Source: an uncultured Bacteroidales bacterium
Lineage (GTDB): Bacteria > Bacteroidota > Bacteroidia > Bacteroidales > UBA932
Direction of reading: 5' to 3'
Assembly: GCA_946415795.1 (NCBI GenBank)
Contig: CAMKTW010000003.1
Coordinates: 1 to 31,365 of the forward strand
DNA length: 31,365 nt
The notes under the pieces: generated by a model
Seen by the model: only the letters and a program-made list of their open reading frames with translations
Told to the model about the DNA's origin: nothing
The model's database searches: none
Program-made: the position numbers and the translations under genes
In this document: one piece after another, positions 23,697-31,365 of the stretch
How positions within the stretch are numbered: position 1 is the first letter of the stretch
How the letters are laid out: every line of letters begins with the position of its first letter

Positions 23697-24944
23697 ATGA
23701 AAAGACATATACTGATTATCGCGTGCGCGCTGGTGAGCTTTATAGCTTTGGCGCAGGAGAAAGATGAACGGCTGATGGCCGATATCCTTGAGAACCCGTT
23801 CCGCTGCAGCGTGGTGCTGGACCCATACGAGTTGATTCCTACGGCTGAGACACCCGTGCCAAAAGGTTACAAACCGTTCTACATCAGCCACTATGGCCGT
23901 CACGGCTCCCGCAGCGACTGGCCTGCCGACGGCTACCGCGGCGCCCTTGACGTGTTCACACGTGCCCACAATGCCGGGCTGCTCACCCCCCAGGGCGAGA
24001 AAGCCTTTGAAATGATAGCCGAGATAGTTCTCCGCTACGATGATATGGGCGGCCGCCTGACCCCGCTGGGAGCCGTGGAACATCAGGGCATCGCCCACCG
24101 CATGTTCCTGCGCAACAAGAAGCTGCTATCAGGCAGCAAACGAATACGGGCCGTCTCCAGCACCTCGCAGCGCTGCATAATCAGTATGACCGGCTTCACC
24201 AGCGAATTGCGCGCCCTCAATCCCAAGTTGCAGATCGGCTGGGATACGGGAGAGAAGATGATGCGGTACGTGAGCGGCGGGGACACTCCCGATATCCGCG
24301 AGGACACCGAGCCGTTCCTCCGTGCACACGCAGAGGCCCATCCGCTTGACACCGCCACATTTATGGCCAACGTATTTACCGATCCCGAGGCCGGCCGTGC
24401 CCTGGCGGGTTCAGAACAAGACTTCGCAAAACGCACATTTGAGGTAGCCATTGCCAGCGGCGCATACGAAATGGACGACACGCTGCTGAGGCTGTTCAGC
24501 ACAGACGACATTTACTGGCACGCCGAATACTCAGCTATGATACTGTATCTGCGCGAATGCAATTCGGTGGAGTTCGGCGACCGCAGGATGTCCCTCCCTG
24601 AGGTGCCCGCCATTATGAAAGATATCATAGACAAGGCAGAAGAGGCGATATCGACCGGCAAATATGTGGCAGACTTGCGCTTCGGGCACGACACCCACCT
24701 GCTGGCAATCCTGGCCCGCCTGGGCATAGAGGGTATCGGCGAACGCCTCACCATTGAGCAGAGCGCCCACTGGCGCGGCTGGATGTTCAGCCCTTTTGCC
24801 GGCAACCTGCAGATGGTATTCTACCGCAACAAAGCCGGCGACGTACTTGTAAAACTCTACGTCAATGAACGCGAAGTAAGGCTGGTCACCCTCCCCGGCG
24901 GCCCCTATTATCGATGGGAAGACTTTAAGAAAACGATAATGTAG
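23697..24944 (+). CDS. Histidine acid phosphatase, MINPP/phytase-like, secreted
   Basis: A 415-residue protein of the histidine phosphatase superfamily, clade 2. A signal peptide (MKRHILIIACALVSFIALAQ) is followed by the catalytic motif SHYGRHGSRSDW with Arg68, His69 and Arg72. The proton-donor motif is FGHDTH, with His331 and Asp332. Related enzymes include acid phosphatases, phytases and the Bacteroides MINPP that removes phosphates from inositol hexakisphosphate, so a phytate- or phosphate-scavenging role outside the cytoplasm is plausible. The start at 23697 is set by the signal peptide and the promoter. Its TAG abuts the stop codon of the convergent acyltransferase gene with no base in between. 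The choice between phytase and general phosphatase cannot be made from these motifs. Confidence 0.9.
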   Translation: MKRHILIIACALVSFIALAQEKDERLMADILENPFRCSVVLDPYELIPTAETPVPKGYKPFYISHYGRHGSRSDWPADGYRGALDVFTRAHNAGLLTPQGEKAFEMIAEIVLRYDDMGGRLTPLGAVEHQGIAHRMFLRNKKLLSGSKRIRAVSSTSQRCIISMTGFTSELRALNPKLQIGWDTGEKMMRYVSGGDTPDIREDTEPFLRAHAEAHPLDTATFMANVFTDPEAGRALAGSEQDFAKRTFEVAIASGAYEMDDTLLRLFSTDDIYWHAEYSAMILYLRECNSVEFGDRRMSLPEVPAIMKDIIDKAEEAISTGKYVADLRFGHDTHLLAILARLGIEGIGERLTIEQSAHWRGWMFSPFAGNLQMVFYRNKAGDVLVKLYVNEREVRLVTLPGGPYYRWEDFKKTIM

Positions 24945-25829
24945 CTACAGCTGCTGACCGTAAACAGAGGCGCGGAGCAGCGTACGGAGCTCGGAAAGAG
25001 TCTGGCAGGCAGCCTGCTGTTCAGGAGTAATCACCGGCCCCACCCCCATCCGGATGGTTTTGTTGCGCTTGTTCATCACCTCGTGCGGCAGCCTTGTGAC
25101 GCGGATTTTCCATCCGTGCAAAGCCCCCAGACAGTAAAAGAAATTTGAATTGCCATCAAAAAAGCGGATGGGGACGACAGGCACATTTACCTTTTTTATC
25201 AGCTTGATTATCGGCATCTGCCACTCGCGGTCCCGGACCCTGGGCTCCTGGTATGAGAAACCATCGGGGAAATATCTGCAGGGGGGCACTGTCACCGTCG
25301 GGGGCGTTCCAAACAAATAGTCAGACACGGCGCCAGAAGGGAAAAAACCCAACGGGTGGCCGTCGCGCAGATGGCGCATCGCCAGCCGGATGCCGTTGAT
25401 GCTCTCAGATTGCGGGCCGGTGCGCTCGTCGAGAGTCGGCACCACCGATATAAAACTGGGCCTGAGCCCCTCCACGCGCATCAGGAACTGATTTACCAAC
25501 AGCTTGTAATCGGGATAAAGGTGCCCCATCAGATCTACCAGTATCACCCCGTCCATACTCCCTATGGGGTGGTTGCTGATAGTGATGAAAGGACCCTTGA
25601 GATTTTCAAGGCGTTCCATCCCGCTCACGGTGTATTTAAGGTTAAGTCCGTTCACCAGGCCCGCTGCGGTTTCGGGGCCGGTGGAGGCTTCCGCTCCGTC
25701 GTAGAGATGCTGTACTGCAGTGATTTCGGACGCTTTGAGCAGAAAACGGGCAAAAGCGTTGCCGCACCGCCCCCGAAACAGGGGGGAGGCTTTCTCCATT
25801 TCTGAAATAGGGAGAAGTTCCGCTGCCAT
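24945..25829 (-). CDS. PlsC-like acyltransferase
   Basis: A 294-residue protein of the lysophospholipid/glycerolipid acyltransferase family. The acyltransferase motif I appears as ISNHPIGSMDG (84-94), in an NHPxxxxDG form, and a later FFPSGAVSDY (162-171) takes the place of the usual EGTR-type motif. VPVVPIRFFDG is the conserved strand near the C-terminal part. There is no clear signal peptide; membrane association through a hydrophobic face is expected. The enzyme would transfer an acyl chain from acyl-ACP or acyl-CoA to a lysophospholipid, ornithine-lipid precursor or similar acceptor. It starts 9 nt behind the CDP-alcohol phosphotransferase stop codon, so the pair forms a lipid-synthesis operon. 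Its exact acceptor is unknown. Confidence 0.87.
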   Translation of the reverse strand: MAAELLPISEMEKASPLFRGRCGNAFARFLLKASEITAVQHLYDGAEASTGPETAAGLVNGLNLKYTVSGMERLENLKGPFITISNHPIGSMDGVILVDLMGHLYPDYKLLVNQFLMRVEGLRPSFISVVPTLDERTGPQSESINGIRLAMRHLRDGHPLGFFPSGAVSDYLFGTPPTVTVPPCRYFPDGFSYQEPRVRDREWQMPIIKLIKKVNVPVVPIRFFDGNSNFFYCLGALHGWKIRVTRLPHEVMNKRNKTIRMGVGPVITPEQQAACQTLSELRTLLRASVYGQQL

Positions 25830-25838
25830 TGCGTATTA

Positions 25839-26540
25839 TCAGTTGTTTTCCTTTGGCGGGTCGGCTTTTGCGTAATAACGTATGTCCGAGATAATTGTGG
25901 CTACCCAGATTATACCTAGCAGCGCTACCACTGCCAGCGTTATCCAGTCAAACACACCAAACACAAAGTCATTGCCAAACACGTGCACGGGGCAGGCATA
26001 ATTCCGTATAGCCGGTACAACCATAAAAAGCAGGCAGACGATTATAACAACCAGGCGAAACTCGGTGGGGCCAAACTTGGCGTATGTCAGCCTGAACTCT
26101 CCGCGCAGGTGGCTGTTCATACTCACATTCAAGGTGAGCGCCAGATAGCAGATAAAGGCGGCCAGAGCCAAGTTCAGGTGTACCAGGGGAGACAAACCCA
26201 AACCCACGAACATCATTATCTCGTTTACCACATCCATCGTATGGTCCAGATAATAGCCGTACACAGGACGCTGAGCTTTCCTGACCCGGGCAATAGTGCC
26301 GTCCAGCGAGTCGCCAAACCAATTGACCACCAGCCCGGCTATGGAGAGCCAGAGCCAGTTTATGCTGAATGCTGTTAGGATGAAGCCCAGGCCGATCATC
26401 ACTGAACCGATGCACCCTACAAACGTCATCATATCGCTGGTAACCCACGCCGGCATCTTGCCCGCCATATACACCAAAGCCCTCTTTTCCAGACTATTCA
26501 GAATTGAATTCTGCACCCTGACCGATTCTTTGTATTCCAT
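25839..26540 (-). CDS. CDP-alcohol phosphatidyltransferase family membrane protein
   Basis: A 233-residue integral membrane enzyme with the complete CDP-alcohol phosphotransferase signature D-x2-D-G-x2-A-R-x9-G-x3-D-x3-D. The residues are Asp77, Asp80, Gly81, Ala84, Arg85, Gly95, Asp99 and Asp103. About six hydrophobic segments follow the pattern of the family. It joins a CDP-linked lipid or headgroup to an alcohol such as glycerol phosphate, serine or inositol. I place the start at 26540 (MEYKESVRVQNS), because the much longer frame upstream reads back across the divergent DUF389 gene and its promoter. It is followed by the acyltransferase gene. The alcohol substrate is not determined. Confidence 0.87.
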   Translation of the reverse strand: MEYKESVRVQNSILNSLEKRALVYMAGKMPAWVTSDMMTFVGCIGSVMIGLGFILTAFSINWLWLSIAGLVVNWFGDSLDGTIARVRKAQRPVYGYYLDHTMDVVNEIMMFVGLGLSPLVHLNLALAAFICYLALTLNVSMNSHLRGEFRLTYAKFGPTEFRLVVIIVCLLFMVVPAIRNYACPVHVFGNDFVFGVFDWITLAVVALLGIIWVATIISDIRYYAKADPPKENN

Positions 26541-26600
26541 ATACTGTTCAAATACCTTTATGCGAATATAGCAAATGTTCCCCAGATTCCATAATTTTTC

Positions 26601-26608
26601 TATATTTG
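26601..26608 (+). promoter_or_regulatory. -7 box (TATATTTG) of the DUF389 gene
   Basis: An exact TAnnTTTG match predicts a start of transcription near 26613 and a leader of about 13 or 22 nt, to the ATG at 26626 or 26635. This rules out the earlier in-frame ATG at 26575. Confidence 0.6.
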
Positions 26609-26625
26609 TGAGTGACTCCATCACA

Positions 26626-27978
26626 ATGACGAATATGAGAGCAAAGCGATCGTTTTGGGATACGATGAAGCTCAGTTTCAGGGCAATTACCTCTATGGGC
26701 GACCAGTTGGACACGAAGGCGGCTGAAGAGAAGATACGCGGCGGTGTTGCTATACGTGGCACCAACGTCTGGATTCTGGCATGCTCGATTGTAATCGCCT
26801 CCGTCGGGCTCAACATAAACTCTATCCCTGTCGTAATTGGAGCTATGCTCATATCTCCCCTGATGGGACCTATCTTCGGGATGGGGCTGTCGCTTTACAT
26901 AAATGACCAGAAACTGCTCGTCGTCGCCCTTAAGAATTTTCTGGTGATGGTGGTTGTGAGCCTGCTTGCGGCGACCGTTTATTTCCTGGTCTCCCCTCTC
27001 AGGATGGCCAATCCCACAGAGTTGCTTGCCCGCACCACTCCCACCATATACGATGTATTCATAGCTTTCTTCGGCGGTATTGCCGGAACCCTGGAACTCT
27101 GCCGGAAAGACCGGGGCGTGGTACTCTCAGGCGTGGCCATAGCCACCGCCTTGATGCCGCCGCTGTGCACTGCCGGATTCGGACTTGCCAGCGGCAACCT
27201 CCGCTTCGTGGCCGGAGCAATCTACCTCTTCCTCCTCAATGCCGTTTTCATACTGCTGGCGACCTATTTCACAGCCCGCTACCTGCGCTTCGAGAGTATC
27301 GGTGAGACCACGCCCCAGAACCGGAGGTTCCACACTATATCCACCATCATCCTGCTGGCCATCTCAGTTCCCAGCGTGATGGGGGCCATCGGCCTGATAC
27401 GCAACAACAACACGGAGCGCAACGTGCGCGAGTTCATAGAAGAGAACAAGACATTTGGCCACGCGTACATATATGACTACGATATCTCCGGCGGCAATGC
27501 GACGATATTCTTTGCAGGTGAACTCTCTGAAGAAGAGATTGACTATCTGCTCGCAGATGCAAAACGCCACGGCATCAACCCCGGGAAGCTGGACATCAGC
27601 GTAAACGCCTTCGGCACCAAATCAGATGAACTGCTTAAACTTGTTTACGAACACGCCGACGATGCCGTCGCCGCCAAGGAGGCCCGTATCCGCGAACTGG
27701 AGAACCAGTTGAAGCAGACCCAGGGGGAGGCCATCCCTTACGCCCAGATCACCAGGGAACTCAAATACAAGTACCCCGCCGTGAGCGGGCTCACCCTTTC
27801 ACGGGGTTCAGCCACCCGCCTGGATGGAGACACCATCTCAGAGGCGCCGGTAACAAGCGCCATCATCCAGTCGTCCGAAGCCTTGTCAGCAGAGCAGACT
27901 GCCGAGATCACACAGTGGCTCAAACTCCGCTTGGAGGACACCACGGTGGTGGTGAGCAATATCGTAGAAACAAAATAA
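26626..27978 (+). CDS. DUF389 domain membrane protein
   Basis: A 450-residue protein with a polytopic membrane domain of the DUF389 family (TIGR00341-like) in its first half. It shows VVIGAMLISPLMGPIFG, KDRGVVLSGVAIATALMPPLCTAGFGL and about six to seven membrane helices up to about residue 260. The second half is soluble, with a predicted coiled coil (AVAAKEARIRELENQLKQTQ) and a beta-rich end. The function of DUF389 proteins is unknown; a transport or membrane-stress role has been suggested for relatives. The start is 26626 (MTNMRAKRSFW) or the ATG nine bases later; I cannot decide between them. The GH97 gene follows after 19 nt, so the two may be co-transcribed. Confidence 0.85.
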   Translation: MTNMRAKRSFWDTMKLSFRAITSMGDQLDTKAAEEKIRGGVAIRGTNVWILACSIVIASVGLNINSIPVVIGAMLISPLMGPIFGMGLSLYINDQKLLVVALKNFLVMVVVSLLAATVYFLVSPLRMANPTELLARTTPTIYDVFIAFFGGIAGTLELCRKDRGVVLSGVAIATALMPPLCTAGFGLASGNLRFVAGAIYLFLLNAVFILLATYFTARYLRFESIGETTPQNRRFHTISTIILLAISVPSVMGAIGLIRNNNTERNVREFIEENKTFGHAYIYDYDISGGNATIFFAGELSEEEIDYLLADAKRHGINPGKLDISVNAFGTKSDELLKLVYEHADDAVAAKEARIRELENQLKQTQGEAIPYAQITRELKYKYPAVSGLTLSRGSATRLDGDTISEAPVTSAIIQSSEALSAEQTAEITQWLKLRLEDTTVVVSNIVETK

Positions 27979-27997
27979 CCAACTTATACCAATCAAG

Positions 27998-29965
27998 ATG
28001 AAAAAGACTTTGAAGTTTTTCTGCGTGACCGTTATTGTCCTGATGGGCACGCTCTCCGCTTTTGCGGCCGACAAAAACATTCAGGTGATGTCACCCGACG
28101 GCCATCTGGTGGCCAGCATCACAGCAGGTAAGACCCTCTCCTATTCCGTGTTCCACAATGGAGACTGCCTGATGAAGGATTCCCGCATCGGGATGAATCT
28201 CACCGACGGCACAGTGTATGGAGAAGGCAAGCTTCAGAAATTCTCCAGACGCAGCGCAAACGAAACCTTCAAAGCCATCGCATACAAGAAGGCCGAGGTT
28301 CGCGATCATTATAACGAACTGACGCTTAACTTCAAGGATTGCGACGTCGTTTTCCGCGCCTATGACGATTGCATCGCATACCGCTTTATCTCCAAGAGCA
28401 AAAAACCCTTCAAGGTAAAGAGCGAGACTGCGGAGTTCAACTTTGCGGGGGACTGGAACACCTGGGCCGGATTCTCCTGGAACGGGTTTGAATCCTCTTT
28501 TGAGAATATATATGAGTATTCCGCCCTCAGCGCAATCCACCCCGAGAAGCTGGCCTATCTGCCGCAGATGATCGATGCTCCCGGCGGTGTCAAGATCAAC
28601 ATTATGGAGTCTGCGCTCTACCACTACCCGGGAATGTATCTGCAGGGTGACGGCACCAGCAAACTGCACGGCGTATGGGCTCCCCTGCCCAAGGACTTGG
28701 AGCAGGGCGGCTACAACAACATCCAGGAGGTCATCAAGAGCCGCCACGATTATCTGGCAGAGTGCAAAGCCGGTGAAAAGTTTCCCTGGCGCATATTCGC
28801 TGTCAGCACAGAGGATATCCAGATGGTGAACAACGATATCGTTTACCGCCTGGGAGACGCCCCCAAGGGCGATTTCAGCTGGGTCAAACCCGGCAAGGTC
28901 GCCTGGGACTGGTGGAACAATTTCTACGTAACAGGCGTCGATTTCAAGGTTGGCATCAACAACGACACCTACAAGCATTTCATAGATTTCGCAGCCGAGA
29001 ACAACATAGAATATATAATTATGGACGACGGCTGGAGCACCGAGGGCAAGGCCGACCTGTTTGACATAGTTCCCGCAATAGACCTCGAAGAGCTGCTCTC
29101 TTATGCAGAGGGCAAAGGCGTCGGCATCATACTCTGGGCGGGCTATTATGCCTTTGCCCGCGATATGGAGCACGTCTGCAAGCACTACGCCGCAATGGGA
29201 GTGAAGGGCTTCAAGGTCGATTTTATGAACCGCGACGACCAGCTGATGCTTGACTTCTACACCAAGGCCGCAGAGACAGCTGCCAAATATCATCTGGTGC
29301 TCGATTTCCACGGAGCCTTCAAGCCTCACGGCCTGAACCGCACCTACCCCAACGTTTTGAATTATGAGGGTGTTTACGGCCTGGAGAATATGCGCTGGAC
29401 CGGCATCGAGATTGATATGCCTTTGAATGATGTTACATTCCCGTACATCCGTATGGCTGCCGGTGTGGTAGATTATACCCAGGGCGCTATGCGCAACGGC
29501 TCCAAGAGTACCTATCTCAAGAGCCGCGAAACTATGAGCCAGGGTACCCGCTGCCACCAGCTGGGCGAGTATGTGATCTTCGAATCTCCGCTCTGTATGC
29601 TGTGCGACGGCCCCTCCGCATACCGCAAGGAGCCTGAGTGCCTCTCGTTCATATCCCGCATCCCCACCGTGTTCGACGACTCCCTGGGTCTCGGCGGCGA
29701 AGTCGGCAAGTATGTCCTGATGGCCCGCCGCAGCGGTGACACCTGGTATGTGGGCGGCACCACCAACTGGGATCCCCGCGACGTATCCATCGACCTGGGA
29801 TTCCTGGGCAGCGGCAATTGGAAGGCAGAGATCTACCGTGACGGCGCCAACGCCGACCGCCACGCAACCGACTATAAACGCGAATTCAAGGATGTCAAGG
29901 CCGGCGACAAGCTGGATATCCATATGGCTCCCGGCGGCGGCTTTGCGATTGTGCTCACCCGGTAG
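27998..29965 (+). CDS. GH97 alpha-glycosidase, probably retaining type
   Basis: A 655-residue secreted enzyme with a signal peptide (ending near AFAA, residue 24), the N-terminal beta-sandwich starting SPDGHLVASI, a TIM-barrel catalytic domain (IIMDDGWS, 340-347) and a C-terminal beta domain. This is the full GH97 layout, of the same length class as SusB. The barrel segment FKVDFMNRDDQ puts an Asp at 408, where the retaining alpha-galactosidase-type GH97 enzymes carry their nucleophile. Glu457 and Glu463 (NYEGVYGLEN) are candidates for the acid/base. Inverting SusB-type enzymes lack this Asp, so alpha-galactosidase-like retaining activity is more likely than alpha-glucosidase. That reading rests on my memory of the family. 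It follows DUF389 directly and ends before a strong terminator. There is no SusC/SusD neighbour. Confidence 0.92.
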   Translation: MKKTLKFFCVTVIVLMGTLSAFAADKNIQVMSPDGHLVASITAGKTLSYSVFHNGDCLMKDSRIGMNLTDGTVYGEGKLQKFSRRSANETFKAIAYKKAEVRDHYNELTLNFKDCDVVFRAYDDCIAYRFISKSKKPFKVKSETAEFNFAGDWNTWAGFSWNGFESSFENIYEYSALSAIHPEKLAYLPQMIDAPGGVKINIMESALYHYPGMYLQGDGTSKLHGVWAPLPKDLEQGGYNNIQEVIKSRHDYLAECKAGEKFPWRIFAVSTEDIQMVNNDIVYRLGDAPKGDFSWVKPGKVAWDWWNNFYVTGVDFKVGINNDTYKHFIDFAAENNIEYIIMDDGWSTEGKADLFDIVPAIDLEELLSYAEGKGVGIILWAGYYAFARDMEHVCKHYAAMGVKGFKVDFMNRDDQLMLDFYTKAAETAAKYHLVLDFHGAFKPHGLNRTYPNVLNYEGVYGLENMRWTGIEIDMPLNDVTFPYIRMAAGVVDYTQGAMRNGSKSTYLKSRETMSQGTRCHQLGEYVIFESPLCMLCDGPSAYRKEPECLSFISRIPTVFDDSLGLGGEVGKYVLMARRSGDTWYVGGTTNWDPRDVSIDLGFLGSGNWKAEIYRDGANADRHATDYKREFKDVKAGDKLDIHMAPGGGFAIVLTR

Positions 29966-30055
29966 TTACGGCAGGGGCCGGCCGGGCGTCAGGACTAATG
30001 ACACGACAAAAAACCCTGACAGCATTCCCGCTGATACACAACAGATTACAATATT

Positions 30056-30082
30056 CAACGGTACCCTTGCAGGGTACCGTTG
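30056..30082 (+). terminator. Strong hairpin terminator after the GH97 gene
   Basis: A perfect 12-bp stem, CAACGGTACCCT / AGGGTACCGTTG, with a TGC loop is followed by GTTTGTAT. It ends the DUF389-GH97 transcript about 90 nt after the stop codon. Confidence 0.8.
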
Positions 30083-30229
30083 GTTTGTATAAGTCTCAGT
30101 ATATCAAGTGATTTTTCCGCCAGCGGCTCATCCGCAATCTGTTCAGTTTCCCGGGCCACAGCGGCTACTGTCAGCTTTGCAATCGTAATGTGTAATCCTA
30201 CAATTATATGATTAGTTCCAGGTTATTAG

Positions 30230-30237
30230 TATATTTG
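30230..30237 (+). promoter_or_regulatory. -7 box (TATATTTG) of the DUF4091/GH123-like gene
   Basis: An exact TAnnTTTG match ends 7 nt before the ATG at 30245, again predicting a nearly leaderless transcript. No TTTG is seen at the -33 position. Confidence 0.55.
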
Positions 30238-30244
30238 TATCATT

Positions 30245-31365
30245 ATGAAAAGGAATCTCTTCTCTATTGTGCTGCTGATGGTGATTGCGGCACTCCCGTT
30301 GAATGCACAAGAAAAGTTTATAGCTGAAAAACTTGAAAAATGTGACCCCTATATGAAGCTCCAGGGGGGCTACGGCTATCTGTTAAATAGCGGCCCGAAG
30401 GCCGACGTCTGGTGGGCTGAGGGGGTTTACAAACCTATGAAAGACACCCCGGTGGCGATACGCAAGGGGCGCGAGGTGACACTTACGACTGCTAAAAATG
30501 AATATGAATCCTTTATCGTCGTCGTCAATCCAAAGACCGACCTGAGAGCTGTCAAGGTTGCTGTCAAAGGCCTGCCAAAAGGCGTCGAGGCCAAAGTGCG
30601 TAAGGTAGAATACGTCACTGTGCGTACACCGAGCGACAGTTTTGGCTATGCCGGACAGTGGCCCGATCCGCTTCCGCTCTACGACTTTGCCCAGGACCTG
30701 CCTGCCGGTGAGAACACATCGTTCTGGATAACCCTCAAAACACCGGAAAAACGCCGCTGCAACTATCGCGGCCGCGTGGTGCTCACAGCCGCCGACGGCT
30801 GGAAGGTCACCATCCCCCTGAATGTGAATGTCCGCTCCTTTGCCCTGCCCGAGACACCCAGCGTTTCCAGCGGTTACGGCCTCTGGTTCGACCACGTGAT
30901 ACAATATGAGAACCTCAAGACTCTGGACCAGCAGAAAGAGTCGTTCTACAAGTATCTGGACGCCTTTCTGGACTATAAGATCTCGCCGTACAATCCGTTC
31001 TGGTACGCTCCCGTCAAGACCACAATCAATCCCGACAATACTGTCGACCTGGATTTCACCGAATTCAACAAGGTTGCCGCCAGGTACTTTGGCAAAGGCG
31101 GGTTCAATTCTTTCGTGATTGATGTCGAGGGGCTGGGAAGTTGCGGCCCGGGCGGCTATACACGCGGCACTTTCGGCGGCTACGAGTTAGGCACCCCGGA
31201 ACACGAGGCGCTTATGGCCGACTATCTGCCCAAACTTCAGGACGGGCTGGAGAAGGCCGGCGTGCTGGACAAATGCTACATCTACTGGGGAGACGAGCCG
31301 CTTGAACCCGAGTCGAACCCCTCATCAAGCCCCTCGCGCAGCATCCGCCGTTTGATCTCATCGGT
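30245..31365 (+). CDS. DUF4091/GH123-like secreted protein, partial (3' end missing)
   Basis: An open frame runs from the ATG at 30245 to the window end without a stop (373 codons plus two bases). It begins with a signal peptide (MKRNLFSIVLLMVIAALPLNAQ) and a beta-sandwich part with TTAKNEYESFIVVV and FALPETPS. A TIM-barrel-like region follows, ending in YIYWGDEP with Asp350 and Glu351. The Asp-Glu pair in a W-x-DEP setting is what DUF4091 and the related GH123 beta-N-acetylgalactosaminidases use as stabiliser and acid/base. A glycosidase acting on GalNAc-containing glycans is therefore possible. The last 20 or so codons turn into a Ser/Pro/Arg-rich run that does not look like the family, perhaps because of a frameshift or a poor contig end. 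The promoter and start are clear. Confidence 0.78.
   Translation, partial: MKRNLFSIVLLMVIAALPLNAQEKFIAEKLEKCDPYMKLQGGYGYLLNSGPKADVWWAEGVYKPMKDTPVAIRKGREVTLTTAKNEYESFIVVVNPKTDLRAVKVAVKGLPKGVEAKVRKVEYVTVRTPSDSFGYAGQWPDPLPLYDFAQDLPAGENTSFWITLKTPEKRRCNYRGRVVLTAADGWKVTIPLNVNVRSFALPETPSVSSGYGLWFDHVIQYENLKTLDQQKESFYKYLDAFLDYKISPYNPFWYAPVKTTINPDNTVDLDFTEFNKVAARYFGKGGFNSFVIDVEGLGSCGPGGYTRGTFGGYELGTPEHEALMADYLPKLQDGLEKAGVLDKCYIYWGDEPLEPESNPSSSPSRSIRRLISS

Noticed and set aside
28091..29923. 610-codon open frame on the minus strand opposite the GH97 gene
   Set aside because: The plus-strand frame has a signal peptide and clear GH97 motifs; the minus frame has no recognisable domain and mirrors the codon bias of the real gene.
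30090..30225. Minus-strand open frame reading like protein (TVAAVARETEQIADEP...) upstream of the DUF4091 gene
   Set aside because: It has no ATG start and runs into the terminator hairpin; it may be a decayed remnant, but nothing identifies it.
31300..31365. tRNA-like T-arm (GGTTCGACTC on the minus strand) at the right edge
   Set aside because: Only this short stretch matches; no acceptor, D or anticodon arms can be drawn around it.

Overview
The window reads as a piece of a Bacteroidota chromosome, most likely a gut member of the Bacteroidales. This rests on repeated TAnnTTTG -7 promoter boxes close upstream of genes, generally weak Shine-Dalgarno signals, and gene families typical of that group: BACON-M64 lipoprotein, GH97, GH109, DUF4091/GH123-like, DUF2795, and an AraC regulator with a membrane-embedded N-terminus. 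The fairly high GC of the genes would suit a Rikenellaceae/Alistipes-like organism, but that placement is inference. No rRNA, tRNA, CRISPR array, insertion sequence or phage gene was seen.

Layout. (1) 95-1608, plus strand: a LolD/MacB-type ABC ATPase overlapping a PduO-type cobalamin adenosyltransferase, then a separately promoted DUF2795 protein and a strong hairpin terminator. (2) 6907 down to 1745, minus strand: a tight operon of YtcJ-like amidohydrolase, type-B carboxylesterase, a probable 26-residue small protein, an APH-like small-molecule kinase and a lipoprotein tyrosine phosphatase. (3) 7145-11052, plus strand: MATE exporter, SLC13 permease with RCK_C domains, and a cytidylate-kinase-like protein with its own promoter. 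(4) 17436 down to 11068, minus strand: AraC regulator with transmembrane N-terminus, a small polytopic membrane protein, a second YtcJ-like amidohydrolase and a large MscS-type channel. (5) 17639-23454, plus strand: a BACON/M64 lipoprotein, a GMP synthase that consists only of the ATP-pyrophosphatase part, a tiny ORF and a GH109-like lipoprotein. (6) 23697-31365: a histidine acid phosphatase, a convergent CDP-alcohol phosphotransferase/acyltransferase pair, a DUF389 membrane protein, a GH97 glycosidase, and a DUF4091/GH123-like protein cut by the window end.

The most interesting structure is regulatory. Two intergenic regions about 9 kb apart (about 6966-7068 and 16223-16324) share nearly the same 20-bp-period direct repeat (TTTGCATATTCTGA-type half-sites). 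In each, a TATATTyG -7 box lies 59-60 bp away in the same relative orientation. This is the usual architecture of an AraC-family activator site, and an AraC-family gene lies next to one copy. I infer a single regulon in which the membrane AraC protein controls both amidohydrolase operons and perhaps the divergent MATE exporter. That would make regions 2-4 a candidate uptake, hydrolysis, phosphorylation and export system for an unknown amide- or ester-containing compound. The substrate cannot be told from sequence.

Other points: a 26-codon ORF fitted between the esterase and kinase with 1-nt and 2-nt junctions and a good Shine-Dalgarno; several genes whose -7 box lies only 5-7 nt from the ATG (leaderless or nearly so); a pair of similar promoters for the ABC ATPase and the kinase-like gene; overlapping divergent promoters around a palindrome between the AraC gene and the M64 gene; and scattered GalNAc/Gal-type glycosidases with no SusCD pair in view.
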